A stretch of DNA of 64,000 bases from DATLGB01 sp038258425. Its GTDB lineage: Bacteria; Actinomycetota; Thermoleophilia; Solirubrobacterales; Solirubrobacteraceae. Location: positions 1 through 64,000 of the forward strand of contig JBBSPV010000008.1 of the NCBI GenBank assembly GCA_038258425.1, read 5' to 3'. Each line of letters opens with the position of its first letter. Position 1 is the stretch's first letter. Below the pieces are notes generated by a model that ran no database searches, had not been told where the DNA came from, and saw nothing but the letters and a program-made list of their open reading frames with translations. Position numbers and translations under genes: made by a program. Below are positions 51,588 through 59,636 of this stretch, piece after piece.

Positions 51588-52538
51588 TCACAAGCCGGGC
51601 TGGTCAACCTCCCGGCCGCCGAACAGCGCGTCCTCGGCCTCGGCCGCGAAGATGTGCAGCCCGAGCCGCTCGGAGAGGTCGCGGCAGACGCGGATGCCGA
51701 GGATCGAGTTGCCGTGCTCGTCGAGCTCCGGCGAGAAGACGCCGACGCCGCCCTTGCCGGGGACGACGACCATGATCCCGCCGCTGACGCCGCTCTTGGC
51801 CGGCACGCCGATCTCGTACGCCCACTGGCCGGCGTAGTCGTACATCCCGCACGTGTGCATGACGCTCAGCACGTCGCGCACTCGGTCGGCGGTCAGGGCC
51901 CGCTCGCCGGTCCGCGGGTTCACGCCGGCGTTGGCGAGCGTCGCGGCCATCACGGCGAGCGTCCGCGTGGTCACCGTGATCGCGCATTGGCGCAGGTAGA
52001 GCTCGAGCAGCGCCTCGACGTCGGCGCCGGGGTCGAGCATCCCCTGGCTGCGCATGAGGTAGGCCGTCGAGCGGTTGTGATCGGCCCGCCCGAGCTCGTC
52101 GCGCACGACGTCCTCGTCGACCTCGAGCGGCTCACCCGCCTGCGCCCGCGCCTCGTCGAGCAGCCGGGCGAGCTTCTCCGCCTCGTCCGCGCCCGCGACG
52201 AGGTCGGTGGTGACGAGGGCGCCGGCGTTGACCATCGGGTTGTACGGCCGGTGGTGGCGCTCGTCGAAGACGATGGAGTTGAACGCCTCACCGCTCGGCT
52301 CCACGCCGACGTGCTCGAGCACCCGCTCGCGCCCGTGGTCCTCGAGCGCCTGCGCGTAGGCGAGGACCTTCGAGATGGACTGCAGCGGGAACGGCTGGTC
52401 GTGAGCTCCGGCATGGTGGTCGGCCCCGTCCACCGTCACGACGGAGATCGCGAACGGCTCGCCGTCGGGCGGCCGGTGGCGCTCGAACAGGCCGCGGAGC
52501 CGCTTGTCGATCCTGCGGGAGGCGTTGGGGTCGGGCAT
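51588..52538 (-). CDS. glsA: Glutaminase A
   Basis: 316-residue glutaminase, hydrolysing glutamine to glutamate and ammonia. It has the serine beta-lactamase-like core: SISK (catalytic Ser and Lys, about 54-57), RPYNPMVNAGAL, and AKSGVSGGIMVVVPGKGGVGVFSP near residue 260. ATG 52538 is chosen because it gives the family start, and CATAGT lies seven bases upstream. It is divergent from a small membrane protein gene. Confidence 0.93.
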   Translation of the reverse strand: MPDPNASRRIDKRLRGLFERHRPPDGEPFAISVVTVDGADHHAGAHDQPFPLQSISKVLAYAQALEDHGRERVLEHVGVEPSGEAFNSIVFDERHHRPYNPMVNAGALVTTDLVAGADEAEKLARLLDEARAQAGEPLEVDEDVVRDELGRADHNRSTAYLMRSQGMLDPGADVEALLELYLRQCAITVTTRTLAVMAATLANAGVNPRTGERALTADRVRDVLSVMHTCGMYDYAGQWAYEIGVPAKSGVSGGIMVVVPGKGGVGVFSPELDEHGNSILGIRVCRDLSERLGLHIFAAEAEDALFGGREVDQPGL

Positions 52539-52559
52539 GGGCCCCACTATGACGAGCGG

Positions 52560-52565
52560 TACCCT
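52560..52565 (+). promoter_or_regulatory. -10 box TACCCT of the 52575 gene
   Basis: TACCCT ends nine bases before ATG 52575. Confidence 0.45.
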
Positions 52566-52574
52566 GGCCGGGTC

Positions 52575-52940
52575 ATGACCGGTGCCCCAGCCGACCTCGC
52601 CGACGCCCGCGACTCGCTCGACTACTGGGAGCGCCGGGAGCGCGAAGCTTCCCGGCTGGCGATCGGCCGGCGCCGGGAGGCCCGCGCCGCCGCCGCGCGC
52701 TGGCGGGCGCACGTGGCCGCGGCCGAGCGAGACGCGTACGGGCGCGGGCTGCTCGGCGCGCTGCTGCTGCTCGTCGCCGAGGGTCGGCTGCCGGAGGCGG
52801 CCCGCCACACCAGCCGCCGCGTCCGGGTGCGCGCGGTCCGGACCGTCGCCGCGCTGACCGTGCTCGCCGTCGCCGTCGCGGTGGCCGGGCTCGTCGTCGC
52901 CGCCGAGCTCGTCACCGCGCTCGCGCACGCCCTGGCCTGA
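52575..52940 (+). CDS. Small membrane protein with basic helical N-terminus
   Basis: 121-residue protein. The first ~55 residues are very rich in Arg, Ala and Glu, suggesting a helix that may bind acidic partners. A hydrophobic stretch is at 60-68 and a clear membrane helix at about 90-115. It diverges from glutaminase across 36 bases and converges on the phosphotransferase gene. Function unknown. Confidence 0.6.
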   Translation: MTGAPADLADARDSLDYWERREREASRLAIGRRREARAAAARWRAHVAAAERDAYGRGLLGALLLLVAEGRLPEAARHTSRRVRVRAVRTVAALTVLAVAVAVAGLVVAAELVTALAHALA

Positions 52941-52946
52941 GCTCGC

Positions 52947-53840
52947 TCAGCCTCGCCGGCCCAGGACGCTCGCGGCGTAGGCCTCGAAGCGCCGGAGATC
53001 CGCCGGCTCGAGGTCGCCGGGGCCGTCGCCGTCGAGCAGCAGGTCGAGCAGGCTCACGAGGTCCCAGTACGGCTGGTCGGCGGGGGCGCGTCCGGCACAG
53101 GCCCGGTAGGCGGCCAGGAACCGGTCGGCGACCGGCTGGCCGTGGTCGGCGACGAGGTTCCAGCGCATGTGGCCGAGGTCGAGCGCCGGCGGCCCCCACG
53201 ACGCCTGCGTCCAGTCGACGACCCCGGTGAGCCGACCGGCGGACCACAGCGTGTTCTCCGGGTGGTAGTCGCGGTGGATCAGCGTCTGCGCCCCGGCGGG
53301 CGGTGGCTCGCGCACGACCGCGGTCGCGTGCCGCCAGACCGCGGTGGCCGGCAGCCACGGCGGCGGGGCCGCGCGCGCACGGTCGTAGTAGAGGCGGTAC
53401 GGATCCAGTCGGCTCTCGGCGTCGCCCCCGACGTCGTGGATCACGGCCAGCGTCTCGGCCAGTTGGCGGCAGAAGCCGTCGAGGTCGGTGATCGCCGCCG
53501 CCGGCGGCCGACCCGGCAGGCGGGTGAGCAGGAGCGCCGGCACGTCGCAGCGCTCGCCGTCGGGGTCCGCCGCCACGACCGCGGGCACGGGCACGGGCGC
53601 GCAGCGCAGGAGCTCCAGCACCCGGGCTTCGCGCTCGACGGTGTAGTCGGGGTCGTCGAGCTCCCAACCCTCCCGGGCCCACCGTCGCAGTACGAGGCGG
53701 TGCGTCCGCGCGCGGGCGTCGAACACGTCGAGCGCGTGGTTGACGTGCCACCCGCCCGGACGCAGGCGCCGAGCCGACATGATGCGGCTTCCGGCGCCGA
53801 CCACCTCGATCACCCAGCGGCAGGCCTGGTCGGAGAGCAC
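52947..53840 (-). CDS. Aminoglycoside phosphotransferase-family kinase
   Basis: 297-residue APH/choline kinase-fold protein. Catalytic loop LIHRDYHPENTLW (near 187-199) and metal site GVVDWTQASWGPPALDLGHM are clear; RLVLRRW corresponds to the ATP-binding lysine region, with Arg where Lys is usual. The substrate could be an antibiotic, sugar or amino alcohol. The gene stands 13 bases downstream of the antiporter stop and is probably in one transcript with it. Confidence 0.82.
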   Translation of the reverse strand: MLSDQACRWVIEVVGAGSRIMSARRLRPGGWHVNHALDVFDARARTHRLVLRRWAREGWELDDPDYTVEREARVLELLRCAPVPVPAVVAADPDGERCDVPALLLTRLPGRPPAAAITDLDGFCRQLAETLAVIHDVGGDAESRLDPYRLYYDRARAAPPPWLPATAVWRHATAVVREPPPAGAQTLIHRDYHPENTLWSAGRLTGVVDWTQASWGPPALDLGHMRWNLVADHGQPVADRFLAAYRACAGRAPADQPYWDLVSLLDLLLDGDGPGDLEPADLRRFEAYAASVLGRRG

Positions 53841-53853
53841 GCCGAGTGCCGGC

Positions 53854-54840
53854 TCAGCCCACGGCCACGAAGACGATCAGCGTCGCGAAGAGCAGCCCCC
53901 AGGTGATGGCCGCGAGGACGCCGACCACGCGCACCTCGAGCCGCCACAGCGCGAGCGCGCCGCCCGCGAGCGCGAGCAGCCCGGCGACCGTCGCGTAGCG
54001 ATCGAGCTCCCAGTCCGTGACCAGGAGGCCGAGTGCCGTCGGGACGGTCGCCTGGAACGCCATCGCGCCCGTGACGTTGCCGACGGCGAGCATGTCCTTG
54101 TCCCGGCGCATCCAGATGACGGAGTTGATCTTCTCCGGCAGCTCGGTGGCCAGCGGCGCGATGATGAGCGTCAGCACGAGGGCCGGGACGCCGATGCTCT
54201 CGGCCACGACCGTGATCTCCTGGACGAAGAGCTCCGCGCCGCCGATGATCAGCCCCAGGGCGACGAGCGCCTGGGCGACGACCTGCCAGGTCGCCGGCGG
54301 ATCCTCCTTGGTCGTGTCGAAGATCAGCGGCGCCAGCTCCTCCCCGCCCTCTGTGTCCCCCGCCCCGCGGAGGGTCTGGCGCACGTGGAGGACGTACATG
54401 GCGACGAGCACGACGGCGCCGACGACGTGCAGCGGCTTGGCGCCGACGTGCCCGAGCGCGATGGCGAGCGCGAAGCCCGGGAGGAAGAAGCCGAGGTCGC
54501 GGCGCACCGCGGCGTTCTCCACCGTGATCTCGGCGCCGCTCGAGCGGCGGTTGCGGAACACGAGCGCCGAGCCGGCGATGAGCAGCATGGCGACCGTCGC
54601 GAGCATGAACGGCGCGCCGATGATCGCCCCGATGGCGACGTCCTGACCCTCCGCGCCGGCGAGCACCGCGACGACGGGGATGGTCGACTCCGGCAGCGCG
54701 GTACCGACGGCCGCGAGCACGCTGCCGACCGCCCCCTCCCCCAGGTTGAGCCGCTCCCCGAGCCACTCGACGGCGTTGGTGAACAGCCACGCGCCCGCCA
54801 CGATCATGACGAAGCTCGCGACGAGCCCGACGGCGGTCAC
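53854..54840 (-). CDS. Sodium/calcium exchanger-family antiporter
   Basis: 328-residue cation antiporter of the CaCA family with two inverted repeats. The alpha-repeat motifs are GSVLAAVGTALPESTIP (near 40-55) and IIAPLATELPEKINS (near 215-230), each with the ion-binding glutamate. About ten helices are present. It probably extrudes Ca2+ or exchanges Na+. GTG 54840 is the start. Confidence 0.85.
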   Translation of the reverse strand: MTAVGLVASFVMIVAGAWLFTNAVEWLGERLNLGEGAVGSVLAAVGTALPESTIPVVAVLAGAEGQDVAIGAIIGAPFMLATVAMLLIAGSALVFRNRRSSGAEITVENAAVRRDLGFFLPGFALAIALGHVGAKPLHVVGAVVLVAMYVLHVRQTLRGAGDTEGGEELAPLIFDTTKEDPPATWQVVAQALVALGLIIGGAELFVQEITVVAESIGVPALVLTLIIAPLATELPEKINSVIWMRRDKDMLAVGNVTGAMAFQATVPTALGLLVTDWELDRYATVAGLLALAGGALALWRLEVRVVGVLAAITWGLLFATLIVFVAVG

Positions 54841-54888
54841 CGCACCGGCCCCCTCACCCGGGCCGCGGCGCGCCTGGACACGGCCGGC

Positions 54889-55575
54889 TCAGCAGCCGTC
54901 GGGGCCGCAGGCCTCGCCGGCGGCCACCGTCGGGATGGCCGGCTCGGTGGGTCGCGCCTGGCGCAGCATGGCGAGCAGGACCGCCGGCGCCTGGGCGCCC
55001 GAGGCGCCGATCCGGCGGTCGACGGCGAAGAACGGGACGGCCTGGACGCCGAGCGCCGCCACCGTGCGCGCGTCCTCGCGCACCGCGCCGGCGTGGGCGT
55101 CCGTGGCGAGCAGCTCGTCGACCGCGTCGCCGGGCAGGCCGGCCTCCGCGGCCAGGCGGCGCAGCGTGCCGGGGTCGCTCATGAGCTCGCCCTCGGTGAG
55201 GTAGGCGCGCATGAGGCGCTCCTTGAGAGTGTCCTGGCGGCCGTGGTCGGCCGCGAGGTGCAGCAGCCGGTGCGCGTCGAAGGTGCTGCCGCCGCGGACC
55301 CGGTCCAAGCGGAACTCGAGGCCCTCGCCGGCGGCCGTCTCGGTCATCGTCGCGTTCATCGCGAGCGCGTCGGCGTGGGCGACGCCGTACTTGGCCGCCA
55401 GGTGGCTCGCATGGTCGCCCCCGCGCTCGGCGGGCGCCGTGGGATCGAGCTCGAAGCTGCGCCAGCTGACCTCGACCTCGCCGGCGTGCTCGTAGGCGGC
55501 GAGCGCCGCCTCGAAGCGCCGCTTGCCGACGTAGCACCAGGGGCAGGCGATGTCCGACCAGATCTCGACGTGCAT
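54889..55575 (-). CDS. DsbA-family oxidoreductase (FrnE-like)
   Basis: 228-residue thioredoxin-fold protein of the FrnE/2-hydroxychromene isomerase group. Active site SDIACPWCYVGKRRF near residues 8-20 and cis-Pro segment GVQAVPFFAVDRR. A second cysteine pair, ACGPDGC, ends the chain. It is cytoplasmic (no signal). ATG 55575 follows TACCGT by eight bases and is divergent from a 67-residue membrane protein. Confidence 0.88.
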   Translation of the reverse strand: MHVEIWSDIACPWCYVGKRRFEAALAAYEHAGEVEVSWRSFELDPTAPAERGGDHASHLAAKYGVAHADALAMNATMTETAAGEGLEFRLDRVRGGSTFDAHRLLHLAADHGRQDTLKERLMRAYLTEGELMSDPGTLRRLAAEAGLPGDAVDELLATDAHAGAVREDARTVAALGVQAVPFFAVDRRIGASGAQAPAVLLAMLRQARPTEPAIPTVAAGEACGPDGC

Positions 55576-55583
55576 CGTCAGCG

Positions 55584-55589
55584 ACGGTA
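55584..55589 (-). promoter_or_regulatory. -10 box TACCGT of the DsbA-family gene
   Basis: On the minus strand TACCGT ends eight bases before ATG 55575. Confidence 0.5.
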
Positions 55590-55606
55590 GCGGGGAGACC
55601 AGGGCC

Positions 55607-55810
55607 ATGGCCACCATCACCGAGGTCGGCACGGCCGGCCTGCAAGGCTGGCGGGCGAAGCTCGGGGACAACCTCGCCGGCCCCGTCTCCAAGCGCACCC
55701 CGCTCGACGCCGATCAGTTCCGCGCCGCACTGGGCGGGCTGTTCTTCGTGCTCTCCGTCCTCTACGTCGTCAAGACGGTCAAGGCCGCGACGGACGAGGT
55801 CCGCGGCTGA
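55607..55810 (+). CDS. Small single-helix membrane protein (67 aa)
   Basis: 67-residue protein with one likely membrane helix (ALGGLFFVLSVLYVV) near 43-57 and charged ends. A GGAG lies upstream of ATG 55607. The next short winged-helix frame begins at the CTG overlapping its TGA. No family recognised. Confidence 0.55.
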   Translation: MATITEVGTAGLQGWRAKLGDNLAGPVSKRTPLDADQFRAALGGLFFVLSVLYVVKTVKAATDEVRG

Positions 55811-55998
55811 GCGGTCCCCGGGTCGGCGCCCTGCTGCAGGCGCTCGACGGCGAGCCCGGCCTGACCGTGGCCGAGCTCGCCATCCGCACCGGGCACGCGA
55901 CCCGGCTGATCCACACGTTGCTGTGGCGGCTCGAGGCCGACGGCCGAGTCGTCCACGAGGGCAACCGCTGGTTCCCGGCGCCTACGGCGCCTCGGTGA
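55807..55998 (+). CDS. Small winged-helix protein with possible CTG start
   Basis: 63-residue frame encoding GPRVGALLQALDGEPGLTVAELAIRTGHATRLIHTLLWRLEADGRVV-type sequence, a clear winged-helix pattern: helix, TVAELA turn-helix, recognition helix, and EADGRVVHEGNRWFPA wing. No ATG, GTG or TTG precedes the domain; the CTG at 55807 overlaps the previous stop as CTGA. It overlaps the convergent VOC gene by 17 bases. The domain is convincing but the start is not. Confidence 0.45.
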   Translation: MSGPRVGALLQALDGEPGLTVAELAIRTGHATRLIHTLLWRLEADGRVVHEGNRWFPAPTAPR

Positions 55999-56392
55999 TC
56001 TGCAGGCCGTAGCCGCCCGAGGTCTCGGGCCTCGTCCACAGGTGGCGGTTGCCGCGCACCTCGATCGGCGCGGGGATGGGCTCCGGCGACGTCGGTCCGG
56101 TGAACACCACCCCGGCGGCGGCGAGCCGCTGCTGCTCCGCGTCGAGGTCGGGCACGGTGACGGCGATGTGGTCGATGACCGCCGGGCTGCCCGCCGGCAG
56201 CCGGCCCTCGCTGGTCTCCTCGAGGGTAAAGAGCTCGAGCTTGCCCTGCTCGAGGTCGAAGAACGCGCCGGCGAGGCCGTGCTCGGGAGCCTCGAACTCC
56301 GTGATCGGGTCGCCGAGGCCGAGCACGTCGCGAGCGAAGGCCGTGGCGGCGTCGAGGTCGGAGACGAGGACGCCGATGTGGTCGAAGCGCAT
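55982..56392 (-). CDS. VOC-family protein (methylmalonyl-CoA epimerase-like)
   Basis: 136-residue glyoxalase/VOC protein with two beta-alpha-beta repeats: FDHIGVLVSDLDAATAF and IDHIAVTVPDLDAEQQRL, and metal ligands H5, E51-type position, H75 and a late Glu. It resembles methylmalonyl-CoA epimerase in layout, but substrate is not certain. It diverges from the NCS1 transporter across 42 bases. Confidence 0.82.
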   Translation of the reverse strand: MRFDHIGVLVSDLDAATAFARDVLGLGDPITEFEAPEHGLAGAFFDLEQGKLELFTLEETSEGRLPAGSPAVIDHIAVTVPDLDAEQQRLAAAGVVFTGPTSPEPIPAPIEVRGNRHLWTRPETSGGYGLQITEAP

Positions 56393-56434
56393 GCCTCGGG
56401 GCTTCCCCGCCGGCCGGGCGGGATACTCCCCCCG

Positions 56435-57862
56435 ATGAGCACGCACTCCCACCGCGGCGTCGAGGTCCGCTCCATCGACTACGTGCCCGAGGGCGAGCGC
56501 CACGGCCACGTCTGGCAGCAGGGCCCGTTCTGGTTCCTCGGGAACTTCCAGCCCTTCACGGTCGCCATCGGGCTGGTCGGGCCGGGGCTCGGCCTGTCGC
56601 TGGGGTGGAGCGTGCTCGCCGGCGCGCTCGGCATCCTCGTGGGAACCCTGTTCATGGCCTTCCACGCCTCACAGGGTCCGGTCCTCGGCCTGCCGCAGAT
56701 GATCCAGTCGCGCGCCCAGTTCGGCTACCGCGGCGTCGTCGTCGCGCTCGTCGGGACGGCGTTCACCTTCGTCGGCTTCAACGTCATCGACGCCGTGATC
56801 ATCCGGGACGGCCTCGGCTCGATCTACGGCTGGAACGAGACGCTCATCGGCCTCGCGATCACCGTGATCGCCGTCGCGCTGGCGATCTTCGGTCACGACT
56901 GGCTGCACCGCGCGTTCCGCACGCTGCTCGTCGTCTCCCTTCCGCTGTGGCTCGTGTTGAGCGTCGTGATCCTCACGGGTGGCGTGGAGGGCGAGCCGGC
57001 GGCGACGGGCGGCTTCGACCTCGTGCCCTTCATGGTCCAGTTCACCGTGGCGCTGAGCTACAACATCACCTACGCGCCCTACGTGTCGGACTACTCGCGC
57101 TACCTGCCGCGCACGACGCCGCCGGCGGCGATCATCGCCTCCGTCTACCTCGGAGCCGCGGGGTCGGCGATCTGGCTGATCGCGGTGGGCGCGTTCTTCG
57201 CCGCGAAGCTCGGGCTCGCCGACGCGCTCGTCGGCATCCACGAGGCGGGCGGCCAGGTCGCCGGATGGATCGGGACGCTCCTGACGGTCTGCGCCGTCGC
57301 GGCGCTCGTGGCCACCATGGCCCTCAACGCCTACAGCGGCATGCTCACGGTGGTCACCGGCCTGGACTCGCTGCGACCCGTCAGGCCGACGGCGCGGCTG
57401 CGGATCGTCGTCATCCTCGTTCTCGCGGTGATCTGGACGGTGATCGGCGTCGGGCTCATCTCGAGCTACGGGACGGCGCTGTCGGACACGCTGCTGATCA
57501 TGCTCTTCCTGCTCGTGCCGTGGACCGCGGTCAACCTCGTGGACTTCTTCTTCGTCCGCCACGGCCACTACGCGATCACGGACCTGTTCCACGCCGACGG
57601 GCTCTACGGTGCGTGGTCGCGGCGCGGACTCGTGGCCTACGCCGCCGGCCTGCTCGCCATGGTGCCGTTCATCGTGCTGAGCTTCTACACCGGGCCGCTG
57701 GCCACGCCGCTCTCCGACGTCGACCTCTCCGCGCCGGTGGGGCTGGCGGTTTCCGCCGGCGTCTACCTCCTGCTCGCGCGCAGCCTGGACCTGCGCGCGG
57801 AGGCGCCGGCGATCGAGGCGTCCGAGCAGGAGCTGGCCGCGGCCTCGGCGCCGCGCGCGTGA
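56435..57862 (+). CDS. NCS1-family purine/cytosine permease
   Basis: 475-residue membrane transporter of the nucleobase:cation symporter-1 family with about twelve helices. FWFLGNFQPFTVAIGLVGPGLGLS and VPWTAVNLVDFFFVRHGHYAI are family signatures. It should import a nucleobase, allantoin, hydantoin or similar compound with protons or sodium. The next gene, a nitrilase-type amidohydrolase, overlaps its stop (GTGA), which suggests use of an imported amide or nitrile. Confidence 0.86.
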   Translation: MSTHSHRGVEVRSIDYVPEGERHGHVWQQGPFWFLGNFQPFTVAIGLVGPGLGLSLGWSVLAGALGILVGTLFMAFHASQGPVLGLPQMIQSRAQFGYRGVVVALVGTAFTFVGFNVIDAVIIRDGLGSIYGWNETLIGLAITVIAVALAIFGHDWLHRAFRTLLVVSLPLWLVLSVVILTGGVEGEPAATGGFDLVPFMVQFTVALSYNITYAPYVSDYSRYLPRTTPPAAIIASVYLGAAGSAIWLIAVGAFFAAKLGLADALVGIHEAGGQVAGWIGTLLTVCAVAALVATMALNAYSGMLTVVTGLDSLRPVRPTARLRIVVILVLAVIWTVIGVGLISSYGTALSDTLLIMLFLLVPWTAVNLVDFFFVRHGHYAITDLFHADGLYGAWSRRGLVAYAAGLLAMVPFIVLSFYTGPLATPLSDVDLSAPVGLAVSAGVYLLLARSLDLRAEAPAIEASEQELAAASAPRA

Positions 57863-58692
57863 CGGTGCGGATCGCCGCGGGCCGGGTGGCGCTGGCCGCC
57901 GGCGAGCCCGCCGCCAACCGCGCGGCGGCGGCCGCGGCGGTCGAGCGGGCGGCGGTCGCCGGCGCCCGGGTGGTCGTCCTGCCCGAGCTCGTCAACTCGG
58001 GCTACGTGCTGCGCGACCGCGCCGAGGCGCGCGCCCTGGCCGAGCCGCTCGACGGGCCGACGGTGACGGACTGGATCGCGCTCGCCGCCCGTCACGATCT
58101 CGTGCTCGTGGGCGGGGTGTGCGAGGCGGCCGCGGACGGCGTGCCGCACAACTCGGCCGTGCTCGTCGACCCCGGCGGCCTCCGCGCGGTCTACCGCAAG
58201 GTCCACCTGTGGGATCGCGAGGCGGAGCTGTTCGCCGCGGGCGACGCGGCGCCCGCGGTCGTCGACACCGCCGCCGGCCGCATCGCCATGCTCGTCTGTT
58301 ACGACCTCGAGTTCCCCGAGTGGATCCGCCGGCCGGCGCTCGCCGGGGCCGAGTTGCTCGCCGTCCCGACCAACTGGCCGCAGGCGGTCCCGCCGGCCCG
58401 GCCACCGGGGGAGCGGCCGATGGAGGTCGTGCGCGCGATGGCCGGCGCGTCGGTCAACCGCGTGGCGATCGCCGTCGCCGACCGCTGCCGCCCCGAGCGC
58501 GGCGTCGACTGGGTGGGCGCGACCGCCGTGATCGCGCCGGACGGGTACCCCGTGGCCGGCGGCTGGGCGGGCGGCGAGCCCGACGTGCTGGTGGCCGAGG
58601 TCGACCTCGCCGACGCGCGCTCGAAGGCGATCGGGCCCCGCAACGACGTCTTCGCCGACCGCCGGCCGGAGCTCTACCCGCCCGGCGGCTGA
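57859..58692 (+). CDS. Nitrilase-superfamily amidohydrolase
   Basis: 277-residue carbon-nitrogen hydrolase with the Glu-Lys-Cys triad: E in VVLPELVNSGY (near 43), K in YRKVHLWDRE (near 115) and C in MLVCYDLEFPEW (near 150). The enzyme hydrolyses an amide, N-carbamoyl compound or nitrile. It is coupled to the upstream permease. It converges on a secreted glycosidase-like gene. Confidence 0.89.
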   Translation: MTVRIAAGRVALAAGEPAANRAAAAAAVERAAVAGARVVVLPELVNSGYVLRDRAEARALAEPLDGPTVTDWIALAARHDLVLVGGVCEAAADGVPHNSAVLVDPGGLRAVYRKVHLWDREAELFAAGDAAPAVVDTAAGRIAMLVCYDLEFPEWIRRPALAGAELLAVPTNWPQAVPPARPPGERPMEVVRAMAGASVNRVAIAVADRCRPERGVDWVGATAVIAPDGYPVAGGWAGGEPDVLVAEVDLADARSKAIGPRNDVFADRRPELYPPGG

Positions 58693-58695
58693 CGG

Positions 58696-59622
58696 TCAGC
58701 GGCGCACGAAGCGCTGATTCTTCGCGGCGTAGTAGGCCGGCCGGGGCTTGCCGCGGTGGTCGACGAGCCCTGAGTCCCAGTGCGCGCGCCGCGGGTGGCG
58801 CTGACCGCGCCACTCCCACCAGTAGAGGCGGTCGACGCGCGAGCGGAACTCCAGCGCCTGCCGGAAGGTGAAGCGCGCGACGCGACGCTGGCGCTTGAGG
58901 CTGTACCGCCAGCCGCGGTCATAGCGCGCCCAGCCGCCGGCCTCGGTGATCCAGATGCGACCGCGCCGGTAGCGCCGCACGAAGGAGCGCAGCCGCGAGG
59001 AAGTGAGCCGGTTGGTGTCGGCGTAGGTGTGCAGCGCCCAGATCCGCGGCGTCTTGCCGTAGACCTTGAGGAAGCGGGCGATCCAGCGCCGGTTGGTCGG
59101 CGACATGCCCACGACCATGGTGATGGGCAGGATGGTGCAGCGGCGGCAGCGGATCCGCTCCAGCGCCTTCGCGTAGCGGGCGGCGCGCGCCGGGTGCCGG
59201 TACGTCGCGGGCTGGCTCGCGTGGTTGGCCTCGTTCCAGGCCTGCCAGTCGCGGATGCGGGGCCAGCGGCGCATCGCCGCCTTGGCGGCTCGTTTGTACG
59301 CTCGCACGGACGGAATCCGGCGCCGGTCGAACCCCTGGAAGGACAGCAGCGGCTTCAGGTGCGCGGCGAGCGCGTTGTGGTACCAGAGGTCGACGCGCTG
59401 GCGCTCCCAGCCCGGGCTGCGAGCGACGTTCCAGTCGGCGTTCATGCGCACCGCCCGGGGCCGCAGTGCCTTCAGCCGACGCTCCTTGAAGCTCGTGAGG
59501 CGCACGTCCCCGATGCCGAAGATCTGCTTGCGCGTCAGTGCCCCGGCGGGCGCCGGCAGGGCGAGCGTAGAGCCGACGAGGACCATTAGCAGGGCGGCGG
59601 CGAGAAGGGAACGACGAGGCAC
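58696..59622 (-). CDS. Secreted glycosidase-like protein, tandem copy 1
   Basis: 308-residue exported protein. A signal peptide ends near GAL (about 28), then LTRKQIFGIGDVR. WQAWNEANH (near 127-135) and IWITEAGGWARYD (near 228-240) hold two glutamates at the spacing of clan GH-A glycosidases. The C-terminus is aromatic and Arg-rich. The next upstream gene is a close paralog. Its TAGCCT box lies eight bases before GTG 59622 and contains the stop codon of that paralog. Substrate unknown. Confidence 0.78.
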   Translation of the reverse strand: MPRRSLLAAALLMVLVGSTLALPAPAGALTRKQIFGIGDVRLTSFKERRLKALRPRAVRMNADWNVARSPGWERQRVDLWYHNALAAHLKPLLSFQGFDRRRIPSVRAYKRAAKAAMRRWPRIRDWQAWNEANHASQPATYRHPARAARYAKALERIRCRRCTILPITMVVGMSPTNRRWIARFLKVYGKTPRIWALHTYADTNRLTSSRLRSFVRRYRRGRIWITEAGGWARYDRGWRYSLKRQRRVARFTFRQALEFRSRVDRLYWWEWRGQRHPRRAHWDSGLVDHRGKPRPAYYAAKNQRFVRR

Positions 59623-59630
59623 GGTCTGTC

Positions 59631-59636
59631 AGGCTA
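59631..59636 (-). promoter_or_regulatory. -10 box TAGCCT built on the stop codon of the upstream paralog
   Basis: On the minus strand the TAG stop of the 59634-60557 gene is the first half of TAGCCT, which ends eight bases before GTG 59622. Confidence 0.5.

Noticed and set aside
53740..55590. 616-codon plus-strand frame
   Set aside because: It is antisense to the antiporter and DsbA-family genes and has shadow composition.
56669..57592. 307-codon minus-strand frame inside the NCS1 permease gene
   Set aside because: Extremely charged Asp/Glu/Arg/His sequence antisense to clear membrane helices.
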